This document shows positions 37,384-46,887 of a stretch of DNA of 64,000 bases, one piece after another. The stretch lies in assembly GCF_030127145.1 (NCBI RefSeq), contig NZ_CP126159.1, positions 399,691-463,690 of the forward strand, written 5' to 3'. A program made the position numbers and the translations under genes. Source of the stretch: Halobaculum halobium (GTDB taxonomy: Archaea > Halobacteriota > Halobacteria > Halobacteriales > Haloferacaceae). Numbering within the stretch: the first letter of the stretch is position 1; every line of letters begins with the position of its first letter. The notes under the pieces are model-generated. The model ran no database searches, was not told where the DNA came from, and saw only the letters and a program-made list of their open reading frames with translations.

Positions 37384-38195
37384 GTCGCCGCTCGCGGACG
37401 GCAGCGGTTTTCGACCGCGAGCTTCGAACGCTCGTCCGAACGCGGTCGTTACTCGCGGTCGCAGCCGCGTTCGCGTTGATCGTGATCGCCGTCGCTGGTG
37501 GGGCAGTCGGCGCGCCTGGCGGGTACGTTTCGCTCACGTTGGACTTGCTGACTGTGGTCGAAGTCCTTGTGCCGGTGTTGTCGTTCGGAATCGTGTACCG
37601 CTCGATCCGAGGGGACGCAGAGCGGTCAGAGCTCGACGTGATACGGACGTATCCCATTTCGCGGGTGGAGTACGTCGTCGGCGTCTATCTTGGCCGGACG
37701 TTCGGGGTGCTTGCAGTTGTTTCGGCGTCACTGGCGGTTGCTGGCGCGCTCGCATCGTTCGCCTCGCCCAGCGCTGCCTCGTTCCTCGCAACCCACTCAG
37801 CGGGCGACTCACCGATTGTATTCGTTCGCTTCGTCGCCCTCGCGATGTTGTACGCGCTGACCGTCTCGGCGGTGATCACTGCCGCCTCCGCGGCCGCGCG
37901 GACCACCAGAGAGGCGCTCGCGGTCGGTGTCGCCCTCGTCGTAGCTGTCGCCGTCGGCCTCGATCTCGCGATCGTCGGGCTCCTCTCCGGCGGCGTCGTC
38001 GGTGGCGGTCTCGAGGCGTTACTCGGAGTGAGCCCGGCTAGCGCGTTCCGCGGGCTCGTGATCGAACTCGCGGTCGCGCCGGCCTTGGCGTCGCCGCCAC
38101 CGATTCCGGCGGCGTCACCGGCTGTGAGTCTTTTCGGACTTGCCGGCTGGACAGCAATATCGCTGGGTATCGCTTGCCTCGCTGTCTGGCGATAA
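37380..38195 (+). CDS. nosY: ABC transporter permease, NosY type
   Basis: 271 residues with about six membrane helices, starting after a cytoplasmic N-terminus (SRRSRTAAVFDRELRTLVRT). It has the ABC-2-like segment YRSIRGDAERSELDVIRTYP ISR pattern that couples to the ATPase. Family and position (nosD-nosF-nosY, overlapping starts) give the assignment. It is the last gene of the cluster. Its substrate in copper-site assembly is thought to be a sulfur species in studied systems. Confidence 0.85.
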   Translation: MSRRSRTAAVFDRELRTLVRTRSLLAVAAAFALIVIAVAGGAVGAPGGYVSLTLDLLTVVEVLVPVLSFGIVYRSIRGDAERSELDVIRTYPISRVEYVVGVYLGRTFGVLAVVSASLAVAGALASFASPSAASFLATHSAGDSPIVFVRFVALAMLYALTVSAVITAASAAARTTREALAVGVALVVAVAVGLDLAIVGLLSGGVVGGGLEALLGVSPASAFRGLVIELAVAPALASPPPIPAASPAVSLFGLAGWTAISLGIACLAVWR

Positions 38196-38611
38196 CACCG
38201 CTTCGACGATTTGGGTCGACGGTGTTCAAAACGGTGGACACAGCACCATCCGGTTTCGGACCGTAGCGAACCGTGGCTGATCGACACCGACGAACCACCG
38301 CCGGGCGCCGGGGTCCCGGAAGTGCTCCGTGACGAGACGAACTCCGCGGGCAGATCCCGTCCCGAGCGCCGAGCGGTTGTCCGAGGAGGATTGGGAACCG
38401 ACTAACGGTGTACGTGTAGTGTTGGGGCCCACCGTATGAACATAGAACACCAGTGGCTCACCCAGATCACTAACTACTCAGTGCTGCTCATCGACGGCCT
38501 GTTGATGTGAGCATTTCACACCTGAACATATCGCCACTGCGTGGTTCTCGGCGGTGGTGTGAGTCTGCTTCGATTCGTAGTCGTCAGATCCAGGCGGTAC
38601 CTCACGTCAGT
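38196..38611. other. Intergenic region between nosY and the rhodanese gene
   Basis: About 415 nt between convergent genes. The only coding-like item is a 24-codon frame at 38436-38510 (+), MNIEHQWLTQITNYSVLLID plus four residues, too short to judge; it could be the truncated start of a lost gene. No RNA gene or repeat was recognised. Confidence 0.35.
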
Positions 38612-39538
38612 TCACTCTCCGACTTCGATCGGAACCCCGATCAAATTACCCCATTCAGTCCAGGACCCGTCGTAGTTGCGTACGTGTTCGTACCCGAGCA
38701 ACTCTTCGAGCACGAACCAGGTGACCGACGAGCGCTCACCGATCCGGCAGTAGACGATCACGGTGTCGTCGGGATCGATCCCGCGTGACTCGTACACCGC
38801 TCGGAGATCGTCCGGCGATTTGAACCTGCCGTCCGGGCGGACGTTCTCCGCCCAGAAGACGTTCGTCGCCCCCGGGATGTGGCCGCCGCGCAGTGCACCC
38901 TCATCAATCCCCGGCGGCTTCGTGATGTCGCCGCGGAACTCCTCCGGGAGGCGGACGTCGATAAACACCGTCTCTGGATGAGTGTTGAGCGCCTCGCGTA
39001 CGTCCTCGCGATATGCTCGCACCGCAGGCCTGGCTGGGGGATCGAGCGTGCCTCCGTACTCCACAGTCGGAGGGGAAACCTGTTCGGTCGTGATTGGGTA
39101 GTCGTAGTCAGTCCAGTACTCACGGCCGCCATCCATAATCCGGACGTCGGGGTGACCGTAGTAGGTGAGCTGCCAGTAGAAGTGCGTCGCAAACCAGTTC
39201 GAATTGTCGCCGTAGACCACGACGGTCGTGTCCGCGGTGATCCCACACGATCCGAGGAACGACTCCATTTCACGAGGTCCAAGGATATCGTGGGAATCGG
39301 CCGATCGAAGGTCGGTCCGCCAATCGACGTCCACGGCGCCCGGCGCGTGCCCGGTCTCGTAAAACGCCGTGTTAACGTCGACTTCAAGCAGCCGCATGTC
39401 GGAGTCGGCGGCGGCGAACTGGCCCAGTCGGGCGTCAACCCAATCAGGGCTGACCAGTACGTCTACTGGATACTGTGTCTCTGCCGATGCGTCGGTTCGC
39501 GTTCGATTGGCGTCGTCTGGTGGGTTCTCGGCGGTCAT
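38612..39538 (-). CDS. Thiosulfate sulfurtransferase (two-domain rhodanese)
   Basis: 308 residues with two rhodanese domains. The N-terminal one (about 30-150; LLEVDVNTAFYETGHAPGAV, VVVYGDNSNWFATHF) lacks the catalytic Cys, as usual. The C-terminal one (about 175-305) has the active-site loop VYCRIGER with Cys264 carrying the persulfide. It transfers sulfane sulfur from thiosulfate to acceptors such as cyanide or thiols. Cytoplasmic. Its start overlaps the stop of the HTH regulator gene upstream (ATGA), so the two form an operon that probably belongs with the sulfide-handling genes downstream. Confidence 0.9.
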   Translation of the reverse strand: MTAENPPDDANRTRTDASAETQYPVDVLVSPDWVDARLGQFAAADSDMRLLEVDVNTAFYETGHAPGAVDVDWRTDLRSADSHDILGPREMESFLGSCGITADTTVVVYGDNSNWFATHFYWQLTYYGHPDVRIMDGGREYWTDYDYPITTEQVSPPTVEYGGTLDPPARPAVRAYREDVREALNTHPETVFIDVRLPEEFRGDITKPPGIDEGALRGGHIPGATNVFWAENVRPDGRFKSPDDLRAVYESRGIDPDDTVIVYCRIGERSSVTWFVLEELLGYEHVRNYDGSWTEWGNLIGVPIEVGE

Positions 39539-40254
39539 AGTTGCTGGTTTGCGAATCGTTTCGCCAGCTCCGCGGTCGCTCGTCGGAGCCGATACGACAC
39601 GGTCGAACGGGGTAGTTCAAGTTCCTCGGCGAGTTCGTCGAGCGTCACCTCACGGGGCGTTTCGAAGTAGCCGCGGTCGACAGATACCTTCAGGATCTCG
39701 CGCTGCTCCGCGCGGATGTCCGCTCGGGAGAGCAGCCCGCTTTCCCAGTTAGTGACCTCGATCAGATGCTTAAACGAGAACGACAGCCCTTCCCCGAGTT
39801 TTGCGGACAGCGTGTCATACAGGAGACCGATCTTCGAGTCGTCTTGCACAAGCACGCGCCACCGCACCGTATCGCCGGTCCGGGTCTGCTCGAAGAGGAC
39901 ACCACCGTCGATGTATTTCGCGGCTATCAACGGGACAGCTTCGCAGTAGTCTACCTCAGAAACGTAGGTGTACGTGACCCGCCGCCGCTGTTCCTCAGTG
40001 AGGAGGCTCGTCGTTCGGGTCGAATTACACTCCCGACCGCTGATCGACTCGCGCTCGACGGACTCGTCCAACAGCAGGTCGTCGACGGCCGCGAGGTCAG
40101 CAGGGTCTCCCGTTACCGATTCCAGCGTCCATAGTTCCGAAGGGTCGAGACACGAGTATATCGCCTCAGACCGCAGCGAATCGCGATCCATGAACAGGTC
40201 GACGTACTCATCGGCTCCGGCGTCATACGTTATTTCGAACGTGAAGTCGTACAT
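39535..40254 (-). CDS. HTH-10 family (bacterio-opsin activator-like) transcriptional regulator
   Basis: 239 residues from the ATG at 40254; the longer upstream frame has no coding character. The N-terminal ~170 residues are a sensor-like domain (MYDFTFEITYDAGADEYVDL ... YCEAVPLIAAKYIDGGVLFE). The C-terminal ~50 residues are the HTH-10 domain: LSRADIRAEQREILKVSVDR, PREVTLDELAEELELPRSTV, SYRLRRATAELAKRF. Such regulators control redox and bioenergetic genes in haloarchaea. It overlaps the rhodanese gene by 4 nt and may respond to sulfur compounds or oxygen; this is inference. Confidence 0.85.
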   Translation of the reverse strand: MYDFTFEITYDAGADEYVDLFMDRDSLRSEAIYSCLDPSELWTLESVTGDPADLAAVDDLLLDESVERESISGRECNSTRTTSLLTEEQRRRVTYTYVSEVDYCEAVPLIAAKYIDGGVLFEQTRTGDTVRWRVLVQDDSKIGLLYDTLSAKLGEGLSFSFKHLIEVTNWESGLLSRADIRAEQREILKVSVDRGYFETPREVTLDELAEELELPRSTVSYRLRRATAELAKRFANQQL

Positions 40255-40407
40255 CAGCAGGTGAGTTTGTGGGTGCCGACCAGCGTCGTCTGCCACGGCT
40301 GTGACAGCGGCGATCTGGTGGAGTTCATTGATCGTGTCTCGGTGCGTGAGCCGGTTGGCTCTCGACAACACTCCCGATATGGGTTCCAGAGACGTACCGT
40401 GTCTCGT

Positions 40408-40647
40408 ATGGAAGTTCCAAACCCAACCACCGGGGTAGTTGGTGCGCTCCGGAGCCACCTACTGGTCCCCGCATTCGTCGCGCTCGTCGCCGGCGTCGGC
40501 GGCGTCGTCTTCGGGTTCTCCCACGACGACGTCGTCACCGCGCTGGGTGCGTTATTGTTCATCCCGAGCGCGTTGCTATTGTTCGGCATCGTTGCCAAGC
40601 GCCATGAGATCGGCCCGTTCGGCTCCACCTCACGTCGGACGGACTGA
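40408..40647 (+). CDS. Small membrane protein with two helices
   Basis: 79 residues from the ATG at 40408. It has two hydrophobic helices (LLVPAFVALVAGVGGVVFGF and ALGALLFIPSALLLFGIVA) joined by a short acidic loop (SHDDVV), and a basic tail. Family unknown. It stands alone, divergent from the HTH-10 regulator. Confidence 0.6.
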   Translation: MEVPNPTTGVVGALRSHLLVPAFVALVAGVGGVVFGFSHDDVVTALGALLFIPSALLLFGIVAKRHEIGPFGSTSRRTD

Positions 40648-40762
40648 CGGCTATCTGCGCTCCGTTCGATGGACTTCAGTTCGGTTCCGCTTCGAACCCC
40701 GCGCCTGTACTGGTTCATCAACTGTGTTTCAGAGGCTGAGCAACCACTGCGAGCTGCCTCGG

Positions 40763-41008
40763 TCACGTTCCACCTCGGATCCGTGCGGCCACGAGTCGGT
40801 CGACGTTGTACATGACCACCGCAACTGACCCCAGTATCGTCGCGAGGTAGACGATCAACTGGGGCGGTCCGGAGGCGGCGCCGCCCAGCGCGGCGCCCAC
40901 GAACCCGACAACGAGCAGCTCTGCCCACGTGATTAGCACGCGCGACAGCAGCAGCGTCCCAACTGGCGAGACACGCTCAACTGTCCCAGTCCTGGATTTA
41001 TCACTCAT
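40763..41008 (-). CDS. Small membrane protein of the cytochrome bd oxidase operon
   Basis: 81 residues from the ATG at 41008, which follows the cydB stop by 1 nt. Two membrane helices are visible (LLLSRVLITWAELLVVGFVG and PQLIVYLATILGSVAVVMYN), with a cytoplasmic basic tail (RLVAARIRGGT). Its place directly after cydB suggests an accessory subunit analogous in role, but not by visible sequence, to bacterial CydX. A longer in-frame N-terminus up to 41065 looks non-coding. Confidence 0.65.
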   Translation of the reverse strand: MSDKSRTGTVERVSPVGTLLLSRVLITWAELLVVGFVGAALGGAASGPPQLIVYLATILGSVAVVMYNVDRLVAARIRGGT

Positions 41009-41009
41009 A

Positions 41010-42011
41010 TTAGTACGCCTCCTCTGCCGATATCGGCCCGCTGAACGCCGAGTACAGCACGACAAAGTACGTCGCCACGAGCGGCAACAAAAGCGCCGCG
41101 CCGATCGACATGAGATTCAGCGGCAGCGTCGAGACGATCGCGTCGGCGACGGTGAGGTTCGCGGCGGGGTCGACGCTCGGGTACATGACCACCGCGACGA
41201 CCGCAATGAGCCCGTACGTTAGACCCGCAGCTGCAGCGAGCGCAGCGAGGTTCGACCCGCGTCGGAGCGTGACCACGTAGCCGCCCGCGAGCACGATCGA
41301 AGCGACGACGAGTCCGATCACCGGTGCCGTCAACAGCGCGTCGACGCCGGCGGGGAGCCGAACTGCGAGGACCCCGAGCGTCAGTATTACCGAGAGCAGA
41401 TACGCCGCGACTGCGCCGGTACCGATCCGCCGCACGGATTCCGGAAGCGCGCTTTGAGCCTTCAACCGTAGGAACGCGGCTCCGGAGACGACTGTCAGTG
41501 CCGTCACGGTAACCCCGACGACGACGCCAACGAGCGTGAATGACCGAGGGCTTCCGGCGAGCCAGTTGCCCGCGAATGCGCCGAGGAGAAATGGCGCGAG
41601 GACGCTCCCGGCAACGAACGATCGGCCCCACCAGCGCTGCCACCGTTCGTCGTGGCGCTGTTCGTACATCTCCGGAGCGAGCCCACGGAGGATGAGCGCG
41701 CCGAGGATCCCAAACATGAGGAGGTAGTGGCGGCTGAACAGGTTGGCATACACCGACGGAAATGCGGCGAACAACGCACCCCCGAAGACCACGAGCCACA
41801 CCTCGTTTCCGTCCCAGAACGGGCCGATAGCAGAGAGGACCGTTTCGCGCGCTTCGTCGTCGTCGAGCGTCGCGAATATCGCGCCCGCGCCGAAGTCGAA
41901 CCCATCGAGAAACAGAAACGTCCCCAGCATAGCGAACACCAGCGCGAACCACAGCTCCGGCAGCGGCAAACCGAACAGCGGCCCCGCCGCGAGCGTCTCG
42001 ACGCTAGTCAT
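41010..42011 (-). CDS. cydB: Cytochrome bd-type quinol oxidase subunit II
   Basis: 333 residues with about eight membrane helices. The N-terminus contains the family segment LPELWFALVFAMLGTFLFLD and GFDFGAGAIF, followed by LSAIGPFWDGNEVWLVVFGG, the CydB signature, and FSRHYLLMFGILGALILRG. Subunit II supports haem insertion and quinol oxidase assembly with CydA. The ATG at 42011 lies inside the end of cydA (8-nt overlap), so translation is coupled. Confidence 0.93.
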   Translation of the reverse strand: MTSVETLAAGPLFGLPLPELWFALVFAMLGTFLFLDGFDFGAGAIFATLDDDEARETVLSAIGPFWDGNEVWLVVFGGALFAAFPSVYANLFSRHYLLMFGILGALILRGLAPEMYEQRHDERWQRWWGRSFVAGSVLAPFLLGAFAGNWLAGSPRSFTLVGVVVGVTVTALTVVSGAAFLRLKAQSALPESVRRIGTGAVAAYLLSVILTLGVLAVRLPAGVDALLTAPVIGLVVASIVLAGGYVVTLRRGSNLAALAAAAGLTYGLIAVVAVVMYPSVDPAANLTVADAIVSTLPLNLMSIGAALLLPLVATYFVVLYSAFSGPISAEEAY

Positions 42012-43437
42012 CGCTGGATACCCCCGCAGGAGTCTCCTGGTCGGGCGTCGGATCCGGCATCGACTCGATTTCATCGCTGCCGGGCGGGCCATTCCGGATG
42101 ATCCGGGCAACAACGTACGTGTACAACGCGAGTAGCGTGGTGTAGACGCCGACGAAGCCGGCGAGCGTGATCGCCGCCTCGGTCCCAGTTAGTCCAGGCG
42201 AAACGCCCTCACTCGTCTTGAGTACCCCCTGGATCACCCACGGCTGGCGGCCAACTTCGGTGACGATCCAGCCGAGTTCGACCGCGACGATCCCGAGCAG
42301 ACTCGAGCCCATCAACGCCTTGTGCAGGAGCCCGTCTTCGAATAACCCACCCGTGAACCACCGGTAGCCGCCCCAGAACGCCAGCAGGATGAACCAAAAG
42401 CCCATCCCGACCATGGCTCGGAAGGACCAGAACACGATAGCGACGGGCGGCGCTTCCGAGTCGAAGGAGTTCAGCCCCCGTATCTCCGCGGTCGGGTCTC
42501 CCCCGCTAGCGAGCCAGGACGCGCCGCCGGGAATCCCGATACCGAACAGTTCCTTCGCTCGCGGGTCGGTTAGCTGACTCAGGTCCGTCGGTATCGCGAA
42601 GATGTACTCGGGGACGTACGCCTCGGTATCCCAGACGGCCTCCATCGCAGCGAACTTCTGCGGCTGCGTCTCGTACACGTGACGGGCGTACAGATCGCCT
42701 TGTAACACCTGCAGCGGCGCGGTGATCAACAGTGCGACGAGCGCGATCTTGAGCGTCTTCTGCCAGAACGCGATATGTTCGACGGGGTAGCCCCACACGT
42801 GGTGGCGGTAAACGTAGTAGGCTGCGACGCCCGCCATGAACAGCGCGACCGACTCGACTGCCGCGTTCTGCATGTGGACGAACATGAACCCAAATCGCGG
42901 GTTTAGATACGCCGCTATCGGGTCGACCAAGTGGACGATCGTCTGGCCGTTCTCGGTGGCGACTTCGTAGCCCCGTGGGGTTTGCATCCACGAGTTCGCG
43001 ATGAGGATCCAAACGGCCGACAACCACGTCCCGAGACCGACCGCCACGCTGGAGATCATGTACAGCCGGTCCGACACCCGCTCGCGCCCGAACACGAAGA
43101 TCCCGAGGAACGTCGCCTCAAGCATGAACGCCATCATGCCCTCGACGGCGAGCGGACCACCGAACAACTCGCCCGCGGCCGTCGAGAACGCCGCGAAATT
43201 CGTCCCGAACTCAAACTCCAGCACGATCCCCGTAACCGTTCCGACGACAAACGAGACCGCGAATATCTTTGTCCAGAAGCGACGCAACTGTTCGTACACG
43301 GGATCGCCGCCTCGAACGTCTTTCCACGTGAAGTAGATGAGGAAGGGCGCAAGGCCCATACTCATCACCGGAAAGATGATGTGGACGATCGTTGTCAGGG
43401 CGAATTGGAGCCTGCTTGCGATTATGGGGTCGATCAT
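42004..43437 (-). CDS. cydA: Cytochrome bd-type quinol oxidase subunit I
   Basis: 477 residues, within the normal range. It starts MIDPIIASRLQFALTTIVHI, with the His of the high-spin haem region, and contains GLGTWLSAVWILIANSWMQT, FVHMQNAAVESVALFMAGVA with a further haem-ligand His, and GWIVTEVGRQPWVIQGVLKT, all CydA signatures. It oxidises quinol and reduces oxygen to water with high oxygen affinity. The periplasmic Q-loop is short. First gene of cydA-cydB-small membrane protein. Cytochrome bd is known to resist sulfide inhibition, relevant to the sulfur genes nearby. Confidence 0.93.
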   Translation of the reverse strand: MIDPIIASRLQFALTTIVHIIFPVMSMGLAPFLIYFTWKDVRGGDPVYEQLRRFWTKIFAVSFVVGTVTGIVLEFEFGTNFAAFSTAAGELFGGPLAVEGMMAFMLEATFLGIFVFGRERVSDRLYMISSVAVGLGTWLSAVWILIANSWMQTPRGYEVATENGQTIVHLVDPIAAYLNPRFGFMFVHMQNAAVESVALFMAGVAAYYVYRHHVWGYPVEHIAFWQKTLKIALVALLITAPLQVLQGDLYARHVYETQPQKFAAMEAVWDTEAYVPEYIFAIPTDLSQLTDPRAKELFGIGIPGGASWLASGGDPTAEIRGLNSFDSEAPPVAIVFWSFRAMVGMGFWFILLAFWGGYRWFTGGLFEDGLLHKALMGSSLLGIVAVELGWIVTEVGRQPWVIQGVLKTSEGVSPGLTGTEAAITLAGFVGVYTTLLALYTYVVARIIRNGPPGSDEIESMPDPTPDQETPAGVSSDD

Positions 43438-43687
43438 TATTGATATGTCTGGGAGTTGCCGTTACGGTGCTTTCTGCACGAACGTCATAGTTCGGGTCGC
43501 TCAATACGAACAACACACTACGGATCGTTAACCACCCGTTTGGCGTAGGACAACTACCGTACCGACGTGATTGTCAGTTGATAGGGCTGCGGTCAGTTCC
43601 TTGGTCAATCCCCCCACGCTGAAGCCACACCTCACATTGTCGCAGGACAAACGATCATCCATACTGGGTCCTCCATTGAGCGAACCT

Positions 43688-45486
43688 ATGGACGTTGGGC
43701 CACAACTGCGTTGACTATCCTCATGGGGGCGCTTCTGTTTGGAGTCGCCTTCTGGGTCTCTCGGCTGGAGAACTGGCGGGTTGCATCGACGGCGGCCGAC
43801 GGCGCCGCTACCGGCGATCGATACGGTCGCGAGAAACCGTCCGGTGTGATCCGGTGGCTTACCACGGTCGACCACAAGGACATCGGGCTCATGTACGGCG
43901 TCTACGCCGTCAGCATGTTCGCATGGGCCGGCGGAGCCGCGGTCTTGATGCGTGCTGAGTTGATTACGCCGGAGTCAGATCTCTTCGCGGCCACGTTCTA
44001 CAACTCGCTGCTGACGACCCACGGTATTGCGATGTTACTGCTGTTCGGGACGCCGATCCTTGCTGCGTTCGGAAACTACCTCATCCCACTGATCATCGGC
44101 GCCGACGACATGGCGTTCCCACGCATCAACGCCATCGCATTCTGGCTCCTTCCGTTCGGAACGGTGTTCGTGTTTGCCGGCTTCCTCCCGATCGAGGGAC
44201 TGATCCCTGCCCAGACGGCATGGACGATGTACCCGCCGCTGTCCGCCGGGATTGGTGCCGGTAATCAGGGGAATGTCGGGGTCGACCTGATGCTGCTGGG
44301 GCTGCATCTGACCGGAATCGGCGCGACGATGGGCGCGATCAATTTCATCGTCACCATCTTTACCGAACGCGCCGAGGAGGTAACTTGGGCAAATCTCGAT
44401 ATCTTCTCGTGGACCATTCTAGTGCAGTCTGGACAGATCCTGTTCGCGTTCCCACTGCTGGGCTCTGCGATGATCCTCCTCCTACTCGATCGGAACTTCG
44501 GGACGACGTTCTACGCCGTTGACGGAGGCGGCCCGATCCTCTGGCAACACCTGTTCTGGTTCTGGGGCCACCCCGAAGTATACATCCTGATCCTCCCGGC
44601 GATGGGGATCATCAGTCTGCTCATTCCCAGGTTCTCTGGGCGCAAGCTGTTCGGATTCAAGTTCGTCGTCTACTCCACGCTAGCGATCGGCGTGCTCTCG
44701 TTCGGCGTGTGGGCTCACCACATGTTCACGACGGGCATCGACCCGCGCCTGCGCGGGTCATTCATGGCAGTCACGCTCGCGATCGCGATCCCGTCCGCCG
44801 TGAAGACGTTCAACTGGATTACGACGATGTGGGGCGGAACGCTCCGTCTCACGGTGCCGATGCTGTTCAGTATCGGCTTCCTCTCGAACTTCATCATCGG
44901 CGGTGTGACGGGCGTGTTCCTCGCTTCGATCCCCGTCGACCTCGTACTCCACGATACCTACTACGTCGTCGGCCACTTCCACTACTTCCTGATGGGCGGG
45001 ATGGTGTTCGCCGTGTTTGCGGGTATCTACTACTGGTTCCCGCTGTTCACGGGTCGGTGGTACCAGCGCCGTCTCGGGAGAGCGCATTTCTGGCTGACAC
45101 TCATCGGGACAAACATCACGTTCTTCGCGATGATCCTCCTCGGGTACGGCGGCATGCCCCGCCGGTACGCGAGCTATCTCACACAGTTCACCGACCTCCA
45201 CCAGATCGCATCGGTCGGCGCACTGTTCATCACTGTCGGGCAGTTGATCTTCCTCTGGAACGTCGTGCAGTCGTGGTTCGAGGGGAAACGCGTCGAGAGC
45301 GGCGACCCCTGGGATCTCAAGGCCGACGACGTGTTCACGGAGGAATGGGCGTGGTTCGAACGGCAACGTGAGACAGCACTCACCGACGGCGGCGACGCGG
45401 ACGGTGAGGCCGTCTCCAACGACGGCCAGCCAACGGCCGAGACCGAGGGCCCGACGCGCGACCGATCAACGGGTGACGACGACTGA
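43688..45486 (+). CDS. coxA: Haem-copper oxidase subunit I (cytochrome c/quinol oxidase)
   Basis: About 590-600 residues with twelve membrane helices. Ligands visible: LLTTHGIAMLLL (low-spin haem His), FWFWGHPEVYILILP (CuB His and cross-linked Tyr), WAHHMFTTG (two CuB His) and VVGHFHYFLMGG (haem a3 and low-spin haem His), the A-type pattern. The N-terminus is uncertain. In the main frame the first usable codons are TTG 43711 or ATG 43723. An ATG at 43688 (MDVGPQL) is one base out of frame, and adding one G near 43708 gives MDVGPQLALTILMGALLFG. A charged tail follows the last helix. No subunit II gene is present in the window. Its stop overlaps the next start (TGATG). Confidence 0.9.
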
Positions 45487-45878
45487 TGTCAGGTGCGACA
45501 CCCGAGACGGCCGACGATCGATTCTCCGACGACCATCCGGCCACGTCGGGGCTGTATCACGTGTTCGTCGCGTTCGGCTTCGCCGGCGCCGAGGTCGGCA
45601 TTGCGCTCGGACTCCCGCTCCTGGCCGCCATCGGACTCACGATGTTCGGGTGGAGTGTGGCCGGGATGCTGGGTGAGACCGGCCTCCTTGAGGCGACCAA
45701 TCGCGCTCAACATGTCGGGGCCGCCGGGGGCGTGTACGGCCTCGCGGCAGCCGGCCTGGTTGCGCTCGCCAGGCCGGCCGGGATCACGCTCCCGCAGCGT
45801 GAGCTCGCCTTCGCCGCCGCTGCCGGTGCACTGATCGCGTTCGCCGGGTACGACGCGGTCCGGCCAGACGGACGCTGA
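45486..45878 (+). CDS. Small membrane protein of the haem-copper oxidase cluster
   Basis: 130 residues with about four hydrophobic helices (YHVFVAFGFAGAEVGIALGL; LLAAIGLTMFGWSVAGMLGE; GGVYGLAAAGLVALARPAGI; AFAAAAGALIAFAGYDAV). The start overlaps the coxA stop, so it is co-translated with coxA and is probably an accessory subunit of the oxidase. Family not recognised beyond being typical of haloarchaeal cox loci. Confidence 0.65.
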   Translation: MSGATPETADDRFSDDHPATSGLYHVFVAFGFAGAEVGIALGLPLLAAIGLTMFGWSVAGMLGETGLLEATNRAQHVGAAGGVYGLAAAGLVALARPAGITLPQRELAFAAAAGALIAFAGYDAVRPDGR

Positions 45879-45961
45879 CGACTGATTGGTCGCACGGACG
45901 CTGATCGTCGATTGGCGTGCGCCAACAGATCCTTTTGGGCATCGGGACCAATAGTGGACGT

Positions 45962-46141
45962 ATGGAAACGCGCCACGCTGTGCTGGCGCTCGTCGCGCTC
46001 GTCACGCTGGTGATGGCCGTCCGAGGAGTTGTCGCCGGCCTCAACGGGGACTTCGGGACGGTCGGCCGACAGGTCGGCGTCGGCGGCTTCATCCTCGCGT
46101 TCGGCGTAGTATTATACCGAAACTGGGAGGCTGTCGGGTGA
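45962..46141 (+). CDS. Very small membrane protein of the oxidase cluster
   Basis: 59 residues from the ATG at 45962, METRHAVLALVALVTLVMAV, a first membrane helix, then GGFILAFGVVLYRNWEAVG, a second. It lies between two other membrane-protein genes in the coxA cluster. Function unknown. Confidence 0.55.
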   Translation: METRHAVLALVALVTLVMAVRGVVAGLNGDFGTVGRQVGVGGFILAFGVVLYRNWEAVG

Positions 46142-46214
46142 CTGATCTACGCAGCGTCCGCCCGCGCAACGAGCACGACGCACACGCGAACGCGCGACCA
46201 CTACTACGACATCG

Positions 46215-46739
46215 ATGAGTGAGACACGACCCTCGACCAGATCTGATGGAACCGCCGAGGAGTTGCCCGACCGACAGGAGTCGATCGCGAGGCGACTCGT
46301 TCGCATCATCGGCGTGCAGTTCGGACTCGTGGCCGTCGGACTCCACTTCACGTGGGGACTGCCACGCGCGCTCGTGTACTTCGAAACGGGAACCCTCGCC
46401 GACCCGCGGCCGTATCTCTTCGTCGCCTCCGGCATCGCGGTGACGCTCGCACTGCTTGGACTGTACATGGTCCCGGAGTACTTCCCGGAACGTGGGGTGT
46501 TCGCGTTCGCCGCGGTCATGATGACGGTGTGGATCGGCGGATACATCTGGTGGCACCTCGGCGGCCACGGCGGTGCGATCCCCGGCGTCGACGGGTACGG
46601 GCACCCCGAGTTGGGGAACGTGGCGATCCTATTCTCCGACCAGCACCTGTTCCAGCCGCTGGACTTCGCGACGGTGTCCTCGGAGGTGATAGCGATCACC
46701 GCCTATCTGTGGCTGCTGGCGACTGGTGGGTCCTCATAG
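46215..46739 (+). CDS. Membrane protein of the oxidase cluster
   Basis: 174 residues with a soluble charged N-terminus (~35 residues) and about four helices (IIGVQFGLVAVGLHFTWGLP; YLFVASGIAVTLALLGLYMV; GVFAFAAVMMTVWIGGYIWW; AITAYLWLLATGGSS). Several His residues lie near the membrane surface (GLHFTWGLP; WWHLGGHGGAIP), which could bind metal or haem. It is the last plus-strand gene of the coxA cluster. Function unknown. Confidence 0.65.
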   Translation: MSETRPSTRSDGTAEELPDRQESIARRLVRIIGVQFGLVAVGLHFTWGLPRALVYFETGTLADPRPYLFVASGIAVTLALLGLYMVPEYFPERGVFAFAAVMMTVWIGGYIWWHLGGHGGAIPGVDGYGHPELGNVAILFSDQHLFQPLDFATVSSEVIAITAYLWLLATGGSS

Positions 46740-46887
46740 CTGGGCTCGCTTCTCGAAGGGAACCCGACGGGTGGTCCGAGCCACCGAGACCAACCGGTAC
46801 TGTCGCTACCGAATCTTGGAGGCTCGACTGGGCTTCGACCGCCGTTCAACTTGCGCGTTTTCGACGACAGACGGCCGATTCGCCTGA

